DNA of 64,000 nucleotides from Tabrizicola fusiformis (GTDB lineage Bacteria > Pseudomonadota > Alphaproteobacteria > Rhodobacterales > Rhodobacteraceae): assembly GCF_013328815.1 (NCBI RefSeq), contig NZ_JABUHN010000010.1, forward strand, positions 1 through 64,000. Reading direction: 5' to 3'. Shown in pieces: positions 55,737 to 64,000 of the stretch. A model generated the notes under the pieces. That model was not told where the DNA came from, did not search any database, and saw nothing but the letters and a program-made list of their open reading frames with translations. The translations under genes and the position numbers were made by a program. Position 1 is the first letter of the stretch. The number at the start of each line of letters is the position of its first letter.

Positions 55737-56708
55737 TCACCAGCGCAGAACGACCGATCCCCAGGCAAGGCCGCCTCCGATCGCCTCGGTCACCACCAGA
55801 TCGCCGGGTTTGATCTGCCCGCGCGCCTTGCCGACCGACAGCGCCAGCGGAATCGAGGCGGCCGAAGTGTTGCCATGGTCCTGCACGGTGACCACAACGC
55901 GGTCCATCGGCACCTGCATCCGCTTGGCGGTGGCTTCGATGATTCGGATATTGGCCTGATGCGGCACGATCCAGTCCACATCGGCGCCGGTCAGTCCCAG
56001 CTTGTCGAGGCCCGTATGGGCGGTTTCGGCAAGCTTTTCAACGGCATGACGAAAGACTTCCTTGCCTTCCATCCGCAGGTGCCCGGTGGTGCCGGTCGAA
56101 ACCCCGCCATCGACATAAAGAATGTCGCGGAAACGGCCGTCGCTGTGCAGGTCGGTCGCCAGAATGCCGCGGTCGGTATTGGCGCCTGCGCCTTCGCTGG
56201 CTTCCAGCACCAAGGCACCCGCGCCGTCGCCGAACAGGACGCAGGTGCTGCGATCGGTCCAGTCCATCAGCCTGGAAAAGGTTTCCGCCCCGATCACCAG
56301 CACCCGTTTCGCCGAACCCGAGATGATCAGCGCATTCGCGTTGGTCAGGGCAAAGACAAACCCGGCGCAGACCGCCTGCACGTCAAAGGCAAAGCCGCCG
56401 GTCATGCCCAAGGCGCCCTGGATCATCGTGGCAGCCGAAGGGAAGGTCAGATCGGCGGTCGAGGTGGCGACGATGATCACGTCGATATCGCCCGGCTCCA
56501 GCCCGGCATCGGCCAGGGCGGCGCGGGCGGCGCGGGTGCCGATATCCGAGGTGGTCTGGCCTTCGGCGACAAAATGCCGCCGCTCGATCCCCGAGCGGCT
56601 GCGAATCCATTCATCCGAGGTCTGGACCAGGGCCTCAAGCTCGCTGTTGGGCACAACACGTTCGGGCAGATAGTGCCCGACGCCCCTGACCACGGCGCGT
56701 ATCGTCAT
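55737..56708 (-). CDS. fabH: Beta-ketoacyl-ACP synthase III
   Basis: A 323-residue condensing enzyme that starts fatty acid synthesis from acetyl-CoA and malonyl-ACP. The catalytic triad is Cys114 (VQAVCAGFVFAL), His250 (VPHQANIRI) and Asn280 (DHGNTSAASIP), and the C-terminus has the GGGLAWGS loop. The ATG overlaps the plsX stop by four bases. Confidence 0.96.
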   Translation of the reverse strand: MTIRAVVRGVGHYLPERVVPNSELEALVQTSDEWIRSRSGIERRHFVAEGQTTSDIGTRAARAALADAGLEPGDIDVIIVATSTADLTFPSAATMIQGALGMTGGFAFDVQAVCAGFVFALTNANALIISGSAKRVLVIGAETFSRLMDWTDRSTCVLFGDGAGALVLEASEGAGANTDRGILATDLHSDGRFRDILYVDGGVSTGTTGHLRMEGKEVFRHAVEKLAETAHTGLDKLGLTGADVDWIVPHQANIRIIEATAKRMQVPMDRVVVTVQDHGNTSAASIPLALSVGKARGQIKPGDLVVTEAIGGGLAWGSVVLRW

Positions 56709-57826
56709 TCGCTGGACCCTGCCTTCTGCCCGTCTGTATGCCCCTCTGCGGCGGCATCCTGCCCCGCACGGCCTGCCGATGCAACCCGCGCCGCAAGCCG
56801 TTGGGTGAAGTCCGCGGTGGCCAGACGGTGGGCCAACTGGATTGCTGCGGCGATGCCGGTTTCATCCGCCGAACCATGGGATTTGACCACGGTGCCGTTC
56901 AGCCCCAGAAACACCCCGCCGTTCACCCGGCGCGGGTCCATCCGCTTTTGCAACCGCTTCAATGAGTTGAGCGCAAGCAAGGCCGCGAATTTCGACAGGA
57001 TGCCGGCGTTGAACGCCTCCCGCAGGAAATCGGAAATCAGCTTGGCCGTGCCTTCGCCGGTCTTCAGGGCGATGTTGCCGGTGAAGCCATCGGTCACGAT
57101 CACATCCACCCGGTCCGAGGGCAGGTCGCTGCCCTCGACGAAACCGATGTAATCGTAATCCCCCGCTTGGGCCGCAGCGGCCATCTGGCGCGCGGCCTCG
57201 TGCAGTTCGGCCCGGCCCTTGTGGTCTTCGGTGCCGACGTTCAAGAGCCCGACACGCGGTCGCAGGATGTTCATGCCGTTGCGCGCGTATGAGGCGCCCA
57301 TTGCGGCATATTGCAGAAGGTCCGCCGCCTCGGCCTTGATGTCGGCCCCCACGTCCAGCATCACGTTGAAGCCGGACGGGTTGCGCGAGGGCCAATAGCA
57401 GGCGATGGCGGGCCGGTTCACGCCCGGCAGCTTGCGCAGCCGCAGCATCGACACGGCCATCAGCGCGCCTGTATTGCCGCAAGACACCGCCGCCCGCGCC
57501 TCGCCCGATTTGACCGAGTCGATGGCGGACCACATCGAGGTGCCGTCGCCATGGCGCATCACCTGACTAGGCTTGTCGGTCATCGACACGGCCCGCGGCG
57601 CATGGCGCAGCGTCACACGATCGAGAATCGCCGGATGCCGTGCGAGCAGACGCGAAAGCTCGGCCTCGTCGCCATGCAGCACGAAACCGGCCTCGGGAAG
57701 CATCTCGGCAGAAATCAGAAGGCCGGCGACAACTGCCGCCGGACCGCGATCTCCGCCCATCGCATCAACGGAAATGACAACGCGCGTCGCGCCTTCGGTG
57801 GTCGGAGTTGAGGTTCCGGAAGCCAT
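56705..57826 (-). CDS. plsX: Phosphate acyltransferase PlsX
   Basis: A 373-residue peripheral membrane enzyme that makes acyl-phosphate from acyl-ACP for phospholipid synthesis. Family segments: ISVDAMGGDRGPAAVVAG, ALMAVSMLRLRKLPGVNRPA, LLNVGTEDHKG and IVTDGFTGNIALKTGEGTAK. A C-terminal low-complexity tail is extra. It lies 26 bases after rpmF and overlaps fabH. Confidence 0.96.
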   Translation of the reverse strand: MASGTSTPTTEGATRVVISVDAMGGDRGPAAVVAGLLISAEMLPEAGFVLHGDEAELSRLLARHPAILDRVTLRHAPRAVSMTDKPSQVMRHGDGTSMWSAIDSVKSGEARAAVSCGNTGALMAVSMLRLRKLPGVNRPAIACYWPSRNPSGFNVMLDVGADIKAEAADLLQYAAMGASYARNGMNILRPRVGLLNVGTEDHKGRAELHEAARQMAAAAQAGDYDYIGFVEGSDLPSDRVDVIVTDGFTGNIALKTGEGTAKLISDFLREAFNAGILSKFAALLALNSLKRLQKRMDPRRVNGGVFLGLNGTVVKSHGSADETGIAAAIQLAHRLATADFTQRLAARVASAGRAGQDAAAEGHTDGQKAGSSE

Positions 57827-57852
57827 CGGGGCGCGGCGGCGTCAGAGGCGGC

Positions 57853-58056
57853 TTACGCCGCGTCCTCGTCCGTATCGACGGCCTTGGTCGCCACGACTTC
57901 ACGGGCATCATAGTGGCCGCAGGACGGGCAGACGTGGTGGGCGCGCTTCAGCTCGCCGCAGTTGCTGCATTCTTGCGGGTTGCCGGCAACCAGCGCGTCA
58001 TGGGCGCGGCGCATGTTGCGGCGCGAACGGGTGACTCGGTTCTGCGGGACAGCCAT
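57853..58056 (-). CDS. rpmF: 50S ribosomal protein L32
   Basis: A 67-residue ribosomal protein starting [20 protein letters not shown], with zinc-type cysteines [20 protein letters not shown]. The ATG at 58056 is set by the invariant MAVPQ start; the upstream in-frame part is not coding. Its place between yceD and plsX is conserved across proteobacteria. Confidence 0.97.
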   Translation of the reverse strand: MAVPQNRVTRSRRNMRRAHDALVAGNPQECSNCGELKRAHHVCPSCGHYDAREVVATKAVDTDEDAA

Positions 58057-58206
58057 GTCTCGACCTCGAAGTTGGGGGACATGCCCCTGATTTTCCTTTG
58101 ATTTCAGAAACCTGAACCCTGCACCAAGGCAGGGCGGAAAGCCCCTGAATGAGGCGCGGAACATAGCCGGATTCCGCCCGGGCGCAAGCCCCTTTCTGCC
58201 AAAGGG

Positions 58207-58779
58207 TTATTCGCCCGCCCCGTCATCCTTTTTCAGCCGCTCGGCGAGGCTGGCCAGCCCGGCAAAGGGGTTGAGGTCGGCCTGCCGCATCGGCGCGACA
58301 CCCGGTTCGGCAAAGACCGCCTCACCCAGTTCGGCCCCCGGCGCGCGCGGCCAGGCGGGCAGCGCCAGGGCCAGCGCCTCGACCGCGACGGCGGCAATGT
58401 CGATCACTTCGGGCAGGGGTTCGCTTTCGTCTTCGGTGATTTCCACCTCATCGCCCTGCGGTGCCGCATAATCGGCCAGATAGCGGCGCAGCACCGGCTC
58501 CTCCACCTTGGCGGGCACCGGGGCCAGCGTCACCGAACAGGGCTGCACCGCTTCGGCCACCAGCCGCGCCTCAAGCCGCAGGTCGCGGCGGCCCTCGGGG
58601 CGGATTTCGCCGACAAGTTCCAGTGCGGGCAAATCCAGAAGGCCAAGCGCCGCCGCGATCATTTCCCGTGCCGCGCCGTCGGGGCGAAAGGCAAAGCGGG
58701 TCGGCTTGCGGCTGGCCAGGGTCGCCACACGAAGCGGCTGGCTGGGCAAAGCGGTTGGCGCGGCGGTTTGCGTGGTCAT
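58207..58779 (-). CDS. yceD: YceD/DUF177 protein
   Basis: A 190-residue protein of the YceD family, linked with 23S rRNA metabolism and always near rpmF. Typical features are RLEARLVAEAVQPCSVTLAP with its conserved Cys, and the C-terminal NPFAGLASLAERLK. A 150-base gap with small hairpins lies before rpmF. ATG 58779 follows GGAGAACC. Confidence 0.88.
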   Translation of the reverse strand: MTTQTAAPTALPSQPLRVATLASRKPTRFAFRPDGAAREMIAAALGLLDLPALELVGEIRPEGRRDLRLEARLVAEAVQPCSVTLAPVPAKVEEPVLRRYLADYAAPQGDEVEITEDESEPLPEVIDIAAVAVEALALALPAWPRAPGAELGEAVFAEPGVAPMRQADLNPFAGLASLAERLKKDDGAGE

Positions 58780-58865
58780 GGCGGTTCTCCTCGGGGCCGG
58801 GATGGCGGCAGGGATGGCGGACAGGATCGGGGCGATCACCGCCCGGCCAAGCAGTGCATTCTTGA

Positions 58866-58885
58866 ACAGAAGCGCGTCCTTCTGT
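58866..58885. promoter_or_regulatory. Inverted repeat in the yceD-bamE divergent region
   Basis: ACAGAAG and CTTCTGT are perfect inverted 7-mers 6 bases apart in the 224-base region between divergent yceD and bamE. TTGAAC at 58862-58867 could be a -35 for bamE. Low-confidence candidate operator. Confidence 0.25.
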
Positions 58886-59003
58886 AAGCCCTTGGGACAG
58901 AACCAGAGCGGACGCAGGTCCAGCCCCCCGGATAGTGCCGCGACGCGGTGCTTGCAAGGGTGACGGGGCGCTCCGCCAGTGGCGAGTGGGATCGAGGGGC
59001 GCA

Positions 59004-59465
59004 ATGGCACGACACGGCATTACTCGGCTTTGCCTGCGGGCCGGGCTATTGGTGGTCCTGCTGGCGGTGGCGGCCTGCACGCCGATCTATCAGAATCACG
59101 GCTATGTCCCCTCGGATGAGGAGCTGAAGCTGATCGAGGTCGGCAAGGACAGCCGCGAAACCGTTGCGGCCACGCTGGGCCGGCCTTCCGCCTCGGGGCT
59201 TTTGAACGATGTCGGCTGGTTCTATGTGCAAAGCCGCTGGCAGACCCGCGGCGGATTCGAGCCGAAAGAGATCGACCGGCAGGTCGTCTCGATCACCTTC
59301 AATGATGAAGGCGTGGTCGAGAATGTCGAACGCTTCGGGCTGGAAGACGGCAAGGTCGTCGCCATCTCGCGCCGGGTGACCAAGCCGAACATCCGCGGCC
59401 TGACCTTCCTGCAACAACTCTTCGGCTCGGTCGGCCAGTTGCGCGCCGGCGACATCCTGGATTGA
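59004..59465 (+). CDS. bamE: Outer membrane assembly factor BamE
   Basis: A 153-residue lipoprotein of the BAM complex. The lipobox is LLAVAAC (Cys near residue 24), followed by the SmpA/OmlA fold: IEVGKDSRETVAATLGRPSA, GWFYVQSRWQ and VVSITFNDEGVVENVERFGL. ATG 59004 follows GAGGGGC; the upstream GTG frame has no signal. Confidence 0.93.
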   Translation: MARHGITRLCLRAGLLVVLLAVAACTPIYQNHGYVPSDEELKLIEVGKDSRETVAATLGRPSASGLLNDVGWFYVQSRWQTRGGFEPKEIDRQVVSITFNDEGVVENVERFGLEDGKVVAISRRVTKPNIRGLTFLQQLFGSVGQLRAGDILD

Positions 59466-59516
59466 CGGCAGACCAAAGGGGCGGAGGGGGCTGCGGATGC
59501 AGCCCCTTGGCGGCTG

Positions 59517-59909
59517 TCACTCTTCCGGCTGAAAGTCCAGCGCGACCCCGTTGATGCAATAGCGCAGCCCGGTGGGGGCAGGCCCGTCAGGGAAGACATG
59601 GCCCAGATGCGCGTCGCAGCGGTTGCAATGCACCTCGGTCCGCCGCATGGCAAAGCTGCGATCCTCGGACTCGCCCACGATCTCGCCGTCGATCGGCGCG
59701 GTGAAGCTGGGCCAGCCGCACCCCGAATCGAACTTGTCTTCGGCATCGAACAGCGGCGCCCCGCAACACTGGCAGCGGAAGGTGCCCGCCACATCGGGGA
59801 AATCGTCATGGGTAAAGGCGCGCTCGGTGCCGTGCTGCCGCGTGACCTTATAGGCCAGATCGGACAGCCGGCTGCGCCACTCGTCGTCGGACAGGATCAG
59901 TTTTTCCAT
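59517..59909 (-). CDS. msrB: Peptide-methionine (R)-S-oxide reductase MsrB
   Basis: A 130-residue enzyme repairing oxidised methionine in proteins. Zinc cysteines CQCCGAPLF and CNRCDAHLGHVF, substrate loop DSGCGWPSF and catalytic Cys in RYCINGVALDF. No signal peptide, so cytoplasmic. Convergent with bamE. Confidence 0.95.
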   Translation of the reverse strand: MEKLILSDDEWRSRLSDLAYKVTRQHGTERAFTHDDFPDVAGTFRCQCCGAPLFDAEDKFDSGCGWPSFTAPIDGEIVGESEDRSFAMRRTEVHCNRCDAHLGHVFPDGPAPTGLRYCINGVALDFQPEE

Positions 59910-60034
59910 CGCACCCTTCCATTGCTGCATCGCGGCGCTTGCAGGGCGGCGCCGACAGCGCCAGAAATAGGGCGGAACGGCCGGGGCGCCAAGGGTTGCC
60001 GCAAGTCCGGCCGTTCAACAGCAGGAGAGGCCGG

Positions 60035-60748
60035 ATGCAGGCGCTGGAAACCGGACGGCTGCGCGCAAGGTTGGCCGAAGGATCACAGGACATCGCCCGC
60101 GCCCTTGCGCTGCGCCAGATCTGCTTTCGCGGCGCGGGGGCGGGCACGGATGCCGATGCCCATGACGCCGCCTGCCAGCACCTGCTGGTCGAGACGGCGG
60201 CGGGTGAGCTGCTGTGCTGCTACCGGCTGCAGGTGATCGCGGGGCCCGCGGGGCTGGAGCAAAGCTATGCGGCGCAGTTCTATGATCTGGCGCCGCTGGC
60301 GGCACTGCCCGCCCCGATGATCGAGATGGGCCGCTTCTGCCTCGCCCCGGGCGCCGCGGACCCCGATATCCTGCGGCTGGCCTGGGCCGCGATGACGCGG
60401 ATCGTCGATGATTGCGGGGCAGGGCTGCTGTTCGGCTGTTCATCCCTGCGTGGCGCGCATCCTGCCGGTCATGCCGCGGCGCTGGCGGTGCTGGCGCATC
60501 ATGTCGGCCCGCCGCAGCACCGCCCGGGCCGCCGCGCGCCCGAAACGGTGGACCTGCCCGCCGCCGAAGGCCGCGGCACGCCCGCCGCGCTGCCGCCCCT
60601 CCTGCGCAGCTACCTGGCGATGGGGGGCTGGGTGTCGGATCATGCGGTGATCGACCGCGACCTTGACACGCTGCATGTCTTCACCGGGGTCGAGATTGCC
60701 GCCATCCCGCCCGCCCGCGCTCGGGCGCTGCGGGCGCTGGCCGGTTAG
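60035..60748 (+). CDS. olsB: L-ornithine N(alpha)-acyltransferase OlsB
   Basis: A 237-residue GNAT-like acyltransferase that joins a 3-hydroxyacyl chain from ACP to ornithine, the first step of ornithine lipid synthesis. It shows ALRQICFRG, LLVETAAGELLCCYRLQVIA, MIEMGRFCLAPGAADPDILR and the GGWVSDHAVIDRDLDTLHVF end. The partner olsA is not next to it: an ABC-F gene follows. ATG 60035 follows AGGAGAGG. Confidence 0.88.
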   Translation: MQALETGRLRARLAEGSQDIARALALRQICFRGAGAGTDADAHDAACQHLLVETAAGELLCCYRLQVIAGPAGLEQSYAAQFYDLAPLAALPAPMIEMGRFCLAPGAADPDILRLAWAAMTRIVDDCGAGLLFGCSSLRGAHPAGHAAALAVLAHHVGPPQHRPGRRAPETVDLPAAEGRGTPAALPPLLRSYLAMGGWVSDHAVIDRDLDTLHVFTGVEIAAIPPARARALRALAG

Positions 60749-60763
60749 GCGCAAAGCCACTGT

Positions 60764-60783
60764 AAATTCCTTGCAAGGAATTT
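60764..60783. repeat. Perfect 20-base palindrome after olsB
   Basis: AAATTCCTTGCAAGGAATTT, 15 bases after the olsB stop and 43 before the ABC-F start. Same outer AAATT/AATTT as the palindromes at 43495-43538. Possible terminator or mRNA-end structure. Confidence 0.6.
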
Positions 60784-60826
60784 GGCCCATGTTGACGCCG
60801 CCGCGCGCTGCGCATACCTCGCGGCC

Positions 60827-62632
60827 ATGGCACGCGCACCCCTTCTCCAGCTTTCGCAGATTTCGCTGACCTTCGGCGGCAATCCGGTTTTCGACGGTCT
60901 TGACCTTGTGGTTCAGCCGGGGGACCGGGTGGCGCTTGTCGGCCGCAACGGTTCGGGCAAATCCACCTTGATGAAGGTGATGGCCGGGCTGGTCGAGGCC
61001 GATCACGGCATCCGTGTCGTCCCGCCCGGGGTCAGTGTCGGCTATATGGAGCAAGACCCCGACCTTTCGGGTTTTGCCACCTTGGGCCATTATGCCTCCT
61101 CGGGCCTGTCCGAGGGCGAGGAATACCGCGTGGCCATGGCGGCCGAGGGGCTGAAGTTCGATCCCGAAACCCCGGTCTCCACCGCTTCGGGCGGCGAACG
61201 GCGCCGCGCCGCACTGGCCAAGCTGATGGCCGAGGCGCCCGAGCTGATGCTCTTGGACGAGCCGACCAACCATCTGGACATTCAGGCGATCGAGTGGCTT
61301 GAGGCGCAGCTTTCCGAAACCCGGCAGGCTTTCGTCCTGATCAGCCACGACCGCGCCTTTCTGCGGGCGCTGACCAAGGCGACGCTCTGGATCGACCGGG
61401 GTCAGGTCCGCCGCCGCGAGGCGGGGTTCGAGGGGTTCGAGGATTGGCGCGAAACCATCTGGGCCGAAGAGGATGAGGCGCGCCACAAGCTGGACCGCAA
61501 GATCAAGGCCGAGGCGAAATGGGCGGTCGAAGGTATCTCGGCCCGGCGCAAGCGCAATCAGGGCCGGGTGCGGGCGCTGGCGGCCTTGCGGGCAGAACGT
61601 GCCAGCCAGATCCGCCGTCAGGGCACGGCGGCGATGGAATTGGACGCCGGCCCCACCTCAGGCCGTAAGGTGATCGAGGCGAAGGGGATTTCAAAGGCTT
61701 ATGACGACAAGCTCATCCTCAAGGACTTTGACCTGCGGGTGTTGCGCGGCGACCGGGTGGCCTTCGTCGGCCCCAATGGCGTGGGCAAGACCACCTTGCT
61801 GAAAATGCTGGTGGGGCAAGAGGCGCCCGACAGCGGCACGGTGACCCTTGGCACCAATCTGGACATCGCGGTCTTTGATCAGAGCCGCGCCCAGCTCGAC
61901 CCAGAGGCGAGCCTTTGGGAAAACCTGACCGGCGATCCGACGATGAAGGTTTCGGGCGCTTCGGATCAGGTGCTGGTGCGCGGCAATCCGCGCCATGTGG
62001 TGGCCTATCTCAAGGATTTCCTCTTTGACGAACGGCAGGCCCGCGCCCCGGTGCGCAGCCTGTCGGGCGGCGAGAAGGCGCGGCTCTTGCTGGCCAAGCT
62101 GATGGCGAAACCGTCGAACCTGCTGATTCTGGATGAACCGACCAACGATCTGGACGTGGAAACGCTGGACCTGCTGCAGGATATTCTGGGCGAATATGAC
62201 GGCACCGTCCTTTTGGTCAGCCACGACCGCGATTTCATCGACCGCGTGGCCAGCCAGACCGTGGCGCTGGAGGGGCGGGGGCGCGCCACCGTCTATCCGG
62301 GCGGCTGGTCGGATTATGCCGCCCAGCGCCCCGTGGCCGAGGCGGTTGCGGCTGCGGTTTCGGCGAAATCTGCCCCGGTGGCGGCGCCCGAACCCAAGCG
62401 CGCCGAAAGTGGCCTGACCTTTACCGAAAAGAAGCGGCTTGAGGCGCTGCCCGCCGTCATCACCCGGCTTGAGGCGGAAATTGCCAAGCTGACCGAATTC
62501 CTCTCCACCCCCGGGCTTTATGAGACGGAACCCGCCAAATTCCGCAAGGGCAGCGAGGGGTTGAGCGAACGGCAGACCCTTCTGGCCGCCGCCGAAGAGG
62601 AATGGCTGGATCTGGCCGAGCGTGAAGGCTGA
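60827..62632 (+). CDS. uup: ABC-F family ATPase (Uup-type)
   Basis: A 601-residue soluble protein with two ATPase domains and no membrane part. Walker A GRNGSGKST and GPNGVGKTT; signatures SGGERRRAALAKLM and SGGEKARLLLAKLM; Walker B LMLLDEPTNHLD and LLILDEPTNDLD. The C-terminal coiled coil (EKKRLEALPAVITRLEAEIA onward) is the Uup type that binds DNA. These act on ribosomes or branched DNA. ATG 60827 is in-frame within a longer open frame starting at the palindrome. Confidence 0.92.
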   Translation: MARAPLLQLSQISLTFGGNPVFDGLDLVVQPGDRVALVGRNGSGKSTLMKVMAGLVEADHGIRVVPPGVSVGYMEQDPDLSGFATLGHYASSGLSEGEEYRVAMAAEGLKFDPETPVSTASGGERRRAALAKLMAEAPELMLLDEPTNHLDIQAIEWLEAQLSETRQAFVLISHDRAFLRALTKATLWIDRGQVRRREAGFEGFEDWRETIWAEEDEARHKLDRKIKAEAKWAVEGISARRKRNQGRVRALAALRAERASQIRRQGTAAMELDAGPTSGRKVIEAKGISKAYDDKLILKDFDLRVLRGDRVAFVGPNGVGKTTLLKMLVGQEAPDSGTVTLGTNLDIAVFDQSRAQLDPEASLWENLTGDPTMKVSGASDQVLVRGNPRHVVAYLKDFLFDERQARAPVRSLSGGEKARLLLAKLMAKPSNLLILDEPTNDLDVETLDLLQDILGEYDGTVLLVSHDRDFIDRVASQTVALEGRGRATVYPGGWSDYAAQRPVAEAVAAAVSAKSAPVAAPEPKRAESGLTFTEKKRLEALPAVITRLEAEIAKLTEFLSTPGLYETEPAKFRKGSEGLSERQTLLAAAEEEWLDLAEREG

Positions 62633-62635
62633 GAC

Positions 62636-63103
62636 TCAGGGGCAGGAATCCGCGGGAACCCGGGGCAGAACGAACACCCGGTCATCGCCGGAGATGCCCG
62701 AAACCTCAAGGAAATCGGCCGCCTCGAAGGTCAGGCCGCCGTGCCCGACCTCAAGGCGCAGCGTGCCATCGGCCTTGGGCCAGAGCGTGAACCAGCCGCC
62801 ATCCCCCTCAAGCTGGCACGAAAGCGCGCCGCCGGTATTCTCGCAGGCGGCGCGGCCCTCATACCGGGTGTTGCTGCCCCGCCGGTATAGCGCCAGCCGC
62901 AGCCCCAGAACCGGCGCGTCAAAGGTAGCGGGTTCGGGGCCAAGGGCGATTTCGGCGACGTTCTGCTGCGGGTGGCTGGCCAGATGTCCGGCGCTGTAAT
63001 GGCGCAGATAGCAGGATGCATCCGAAGGGAAGATCGCATCGCGCGGGCTTTGCGCAAAGGCAGGGGTGGCAAGCAGGCCAAAGACAAGGGCAAGGCGGCG
63101 CAT
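62636..63103 (-). CDS. Secreted protein of unknown function
   Basis: A 155-residue exported protein: signal peptide residues 1-17 (RRLALVFGLLATPAFA), then a mostly beta domain with two or three Cys (SDASCYLRHYSAGHL, AACENTGGALSCQLEGDGGW). I do not recognise a family. Convergent with uup, only 3 bases apart, and 65 bases downstream of the TPM gene. Confidence 0.7.
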   Translation of the reverse strand: MRRLALVFGLLATPAFAQSPRDAIFPSDASCYLRHYSAGHLASHPQQNVAEIALGPEPATFDAPVLGLRLALYRRGSNTRYEGRAACENTGGALSCQLEGDGGWFTLWPKADGTLRLEVGHGGLTFEAADFLEVSGISGDDRVFVLPRVPADSCP

Positions 63104-63168
63104 GGGAAACCTCCGGGTCTGCGCCAAACCTGCCGCCCGTCGCGCGGCGCGTCCAGTGACAAGAGCCG

Positions 63169-64000
63169 TCACCAACGCCCCGAAGCGCCGCCACCCGAAG
63201 AGCGCCCGCCGCCAAAGCCGCTACTGCCCGAGTCGCCCTGACTGTCGCCCTTGCCGAAACCGCCTGTGCGGATCAGAAGGGTCTCGCGCCGCTCATGCCC
63301 GCATGAGGGGCAGCGCGTCAGCCGCCAGCCTTCGCCGGGGGTGGTGGTTCCGGCAATCATCGTCTCGCCCGTCGTCCGCTCAAGCCCGCGATGGCCGCAG
63401 GAGGGGCAGCGGGCAAATCGCTGCCATCCGTCGCCGATCCTCTGGCGCAGCGCCAGAAGCAGAACCGCGCCGATCCCAAGCCCAAGAAGCGGCAGCGGCA
63501 AGCCTGCATCCGGCACCACTTCGGCGGGCTGACCCGCCGCAAAGGGACGGGCAATGCGGGTGATCACCTGGTCCACCCCGGCCTCGATCCCGGCCTCGAT
63601 CCTTCCCGCCCGGAACCCGGGCAGAAAGCCCCGGTCGATCGCCGCCTGCGCCGCATTGTCCCAGACCGCATCATAGCCCACCCCCAAAGCCACCCGGATT
63701 TCGCGGTCTTCGGTGGCGACAAGGATCAGCACCCCATCATTGCGCGCCTTGTCGCCCACGCCCCAGGCGTTGAAGAGGCCCTTGGCATAGCTGTCGATCC
63801 GCATTCCCGCGCCGCCATGGTCGGCCAACCGCGCCATGGTGACCAGCACCACATGGACCCCGGTTTCGTCCCGCGCCGTCTGCAGGCGGTCTTCCAGCCG
63901 CGCCGCAGCCTCGGGCGACAGCACCCCGGCCCAATCGTTCACCTTGTCCGACAGTGGCGCGGGATAGTCCTGCGCCAGCGCGGCGAAGGGCATCAGGATC
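63169..64000 (-). CDS. TPM-domain protein, partial (5' end outside window)
   Basis: About 277 residues are visible; the start and part of the signal peptide (MPFAALAQ) lie past position 64000. A TPM domain (VNDWAGVLSPEAAARLEDRL, then ALGVGYDAVWDNAAQAAIDR) is followed by a membrane helix (PLPLLGLGIGAVLLLAL), two CPSCGH zinc-ribbon motifs and a Gly/Ser-rich tail. This YgcG-like layout places the TPM domain in the periplasm; the family includes phosphatase-like and photosystem-repair proteins. Confidence 0.88.
   Translation of the reverse strand, partial: ILMPFAALAQDYPAPLSDKVNDWAGVLSPEAAARLEDRLQTARDETGVHVVLVTMARLADHGGAGMRIDSYAKGLFNAWGVGDKARNDGVLILVATEDREIRVALGVGYDAVWDNAAQAAIDRGFLPGFRAGRIEAGIEAGVDQVITRIARPFAAGQPAEVVPDAGLPLPLLGLGIGAVLLLALRQRIGDGWQRFARCPSCGHRGLERTTGETMIAGTTTPGEGWRLTRCPSCGHERRETLLIRTGGFGKGDSQGDSGSSGFGGGRSSGGGASGRW

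Overview
The window is GC-rich alphaproteobacterial chromosome. Protein resemblances (a Rhodobacter-type FdVI ferredoxin, DUF2842 and DUF1178 proteins, CbiZ, the yceD-rpmF-plsX-fabH-ihfA-merR cluster, the hflK-hflC-degP cluster) point to the family Rhodobacteraceae. No photosynthesis genes lie here, so the genus cannot be set. Most of the window is ordinary housekeeping core; accessory DNA sits at the left edge (1-287) and in a small tRNA-linked island (44771-46671).

Layout. 1-287: end of an insertion sequence abutting a truncated type I restriction gene. 311-9160: pyrG, secG, a VOC protein, purA, a large acidic protein of unknown role, thiamine diphosphokinase and an EamA transporter. 9161-15080: serine deaminase, GST, mntH with a Fur-type operator, rpiA and glutathione reductase. 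15235-19018: the membrane-protease module hflK-hflC-degP. 19064-23709: HD protein, lipoprotein, ferredoxin, SDR, DUF1178, NUDIX and Kdo transferase. 23719-30687: a spermidine/putrescine-type ABC transporter flanked by two amidases. 30840-37018: a cobalamin-riboswitch-controlled corrinoid uptake and salvage operon (btuB, btuF, btuC, btuD, cbiZ and a second, signal-less BtuF-like protein). 37025-43895: hybrid histidine kinase, mgtC, the Entner-Doudoroff entry operon zwf-pgl-pgi with a LacI-type operator, and ridA. 44109-46729: CHAP protein, then the decayed island ending in tRNA-Gly(CCC). 46788-53168: VWA protein, fasciclin protein, an ECF sigma/anti-sigma pair and a cupin-RACo operon. 53169-64000: dCTP deaminase, tRNA-Pro, the lipid/ribosome cluster, bamE, msrB, olsB, an ABC-F ATPase, a secreted protein and a TPM-domain protein cut by the window edge.

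The most notable non-textbook signals are four. (1) A roughly 1.9-kb island is bounded by a 16-bp copy of the tRNA-Gly 3' end; it carries a frameshifted integrase fragment and a membrane-anchored protein with a perfect HEPN RNxxxH motif. (2) A dispersed intergenic element of six copies joins a CAAATAT-type motif to a GC hairpin; one copy supplies the ribosome binding site and start codon of an amidase. (3) Short perfect AT-rich palindromes sit at gene borders. (4) The B12 operon carries a BtuF-like protein with no signal peptide next to CbiZ.
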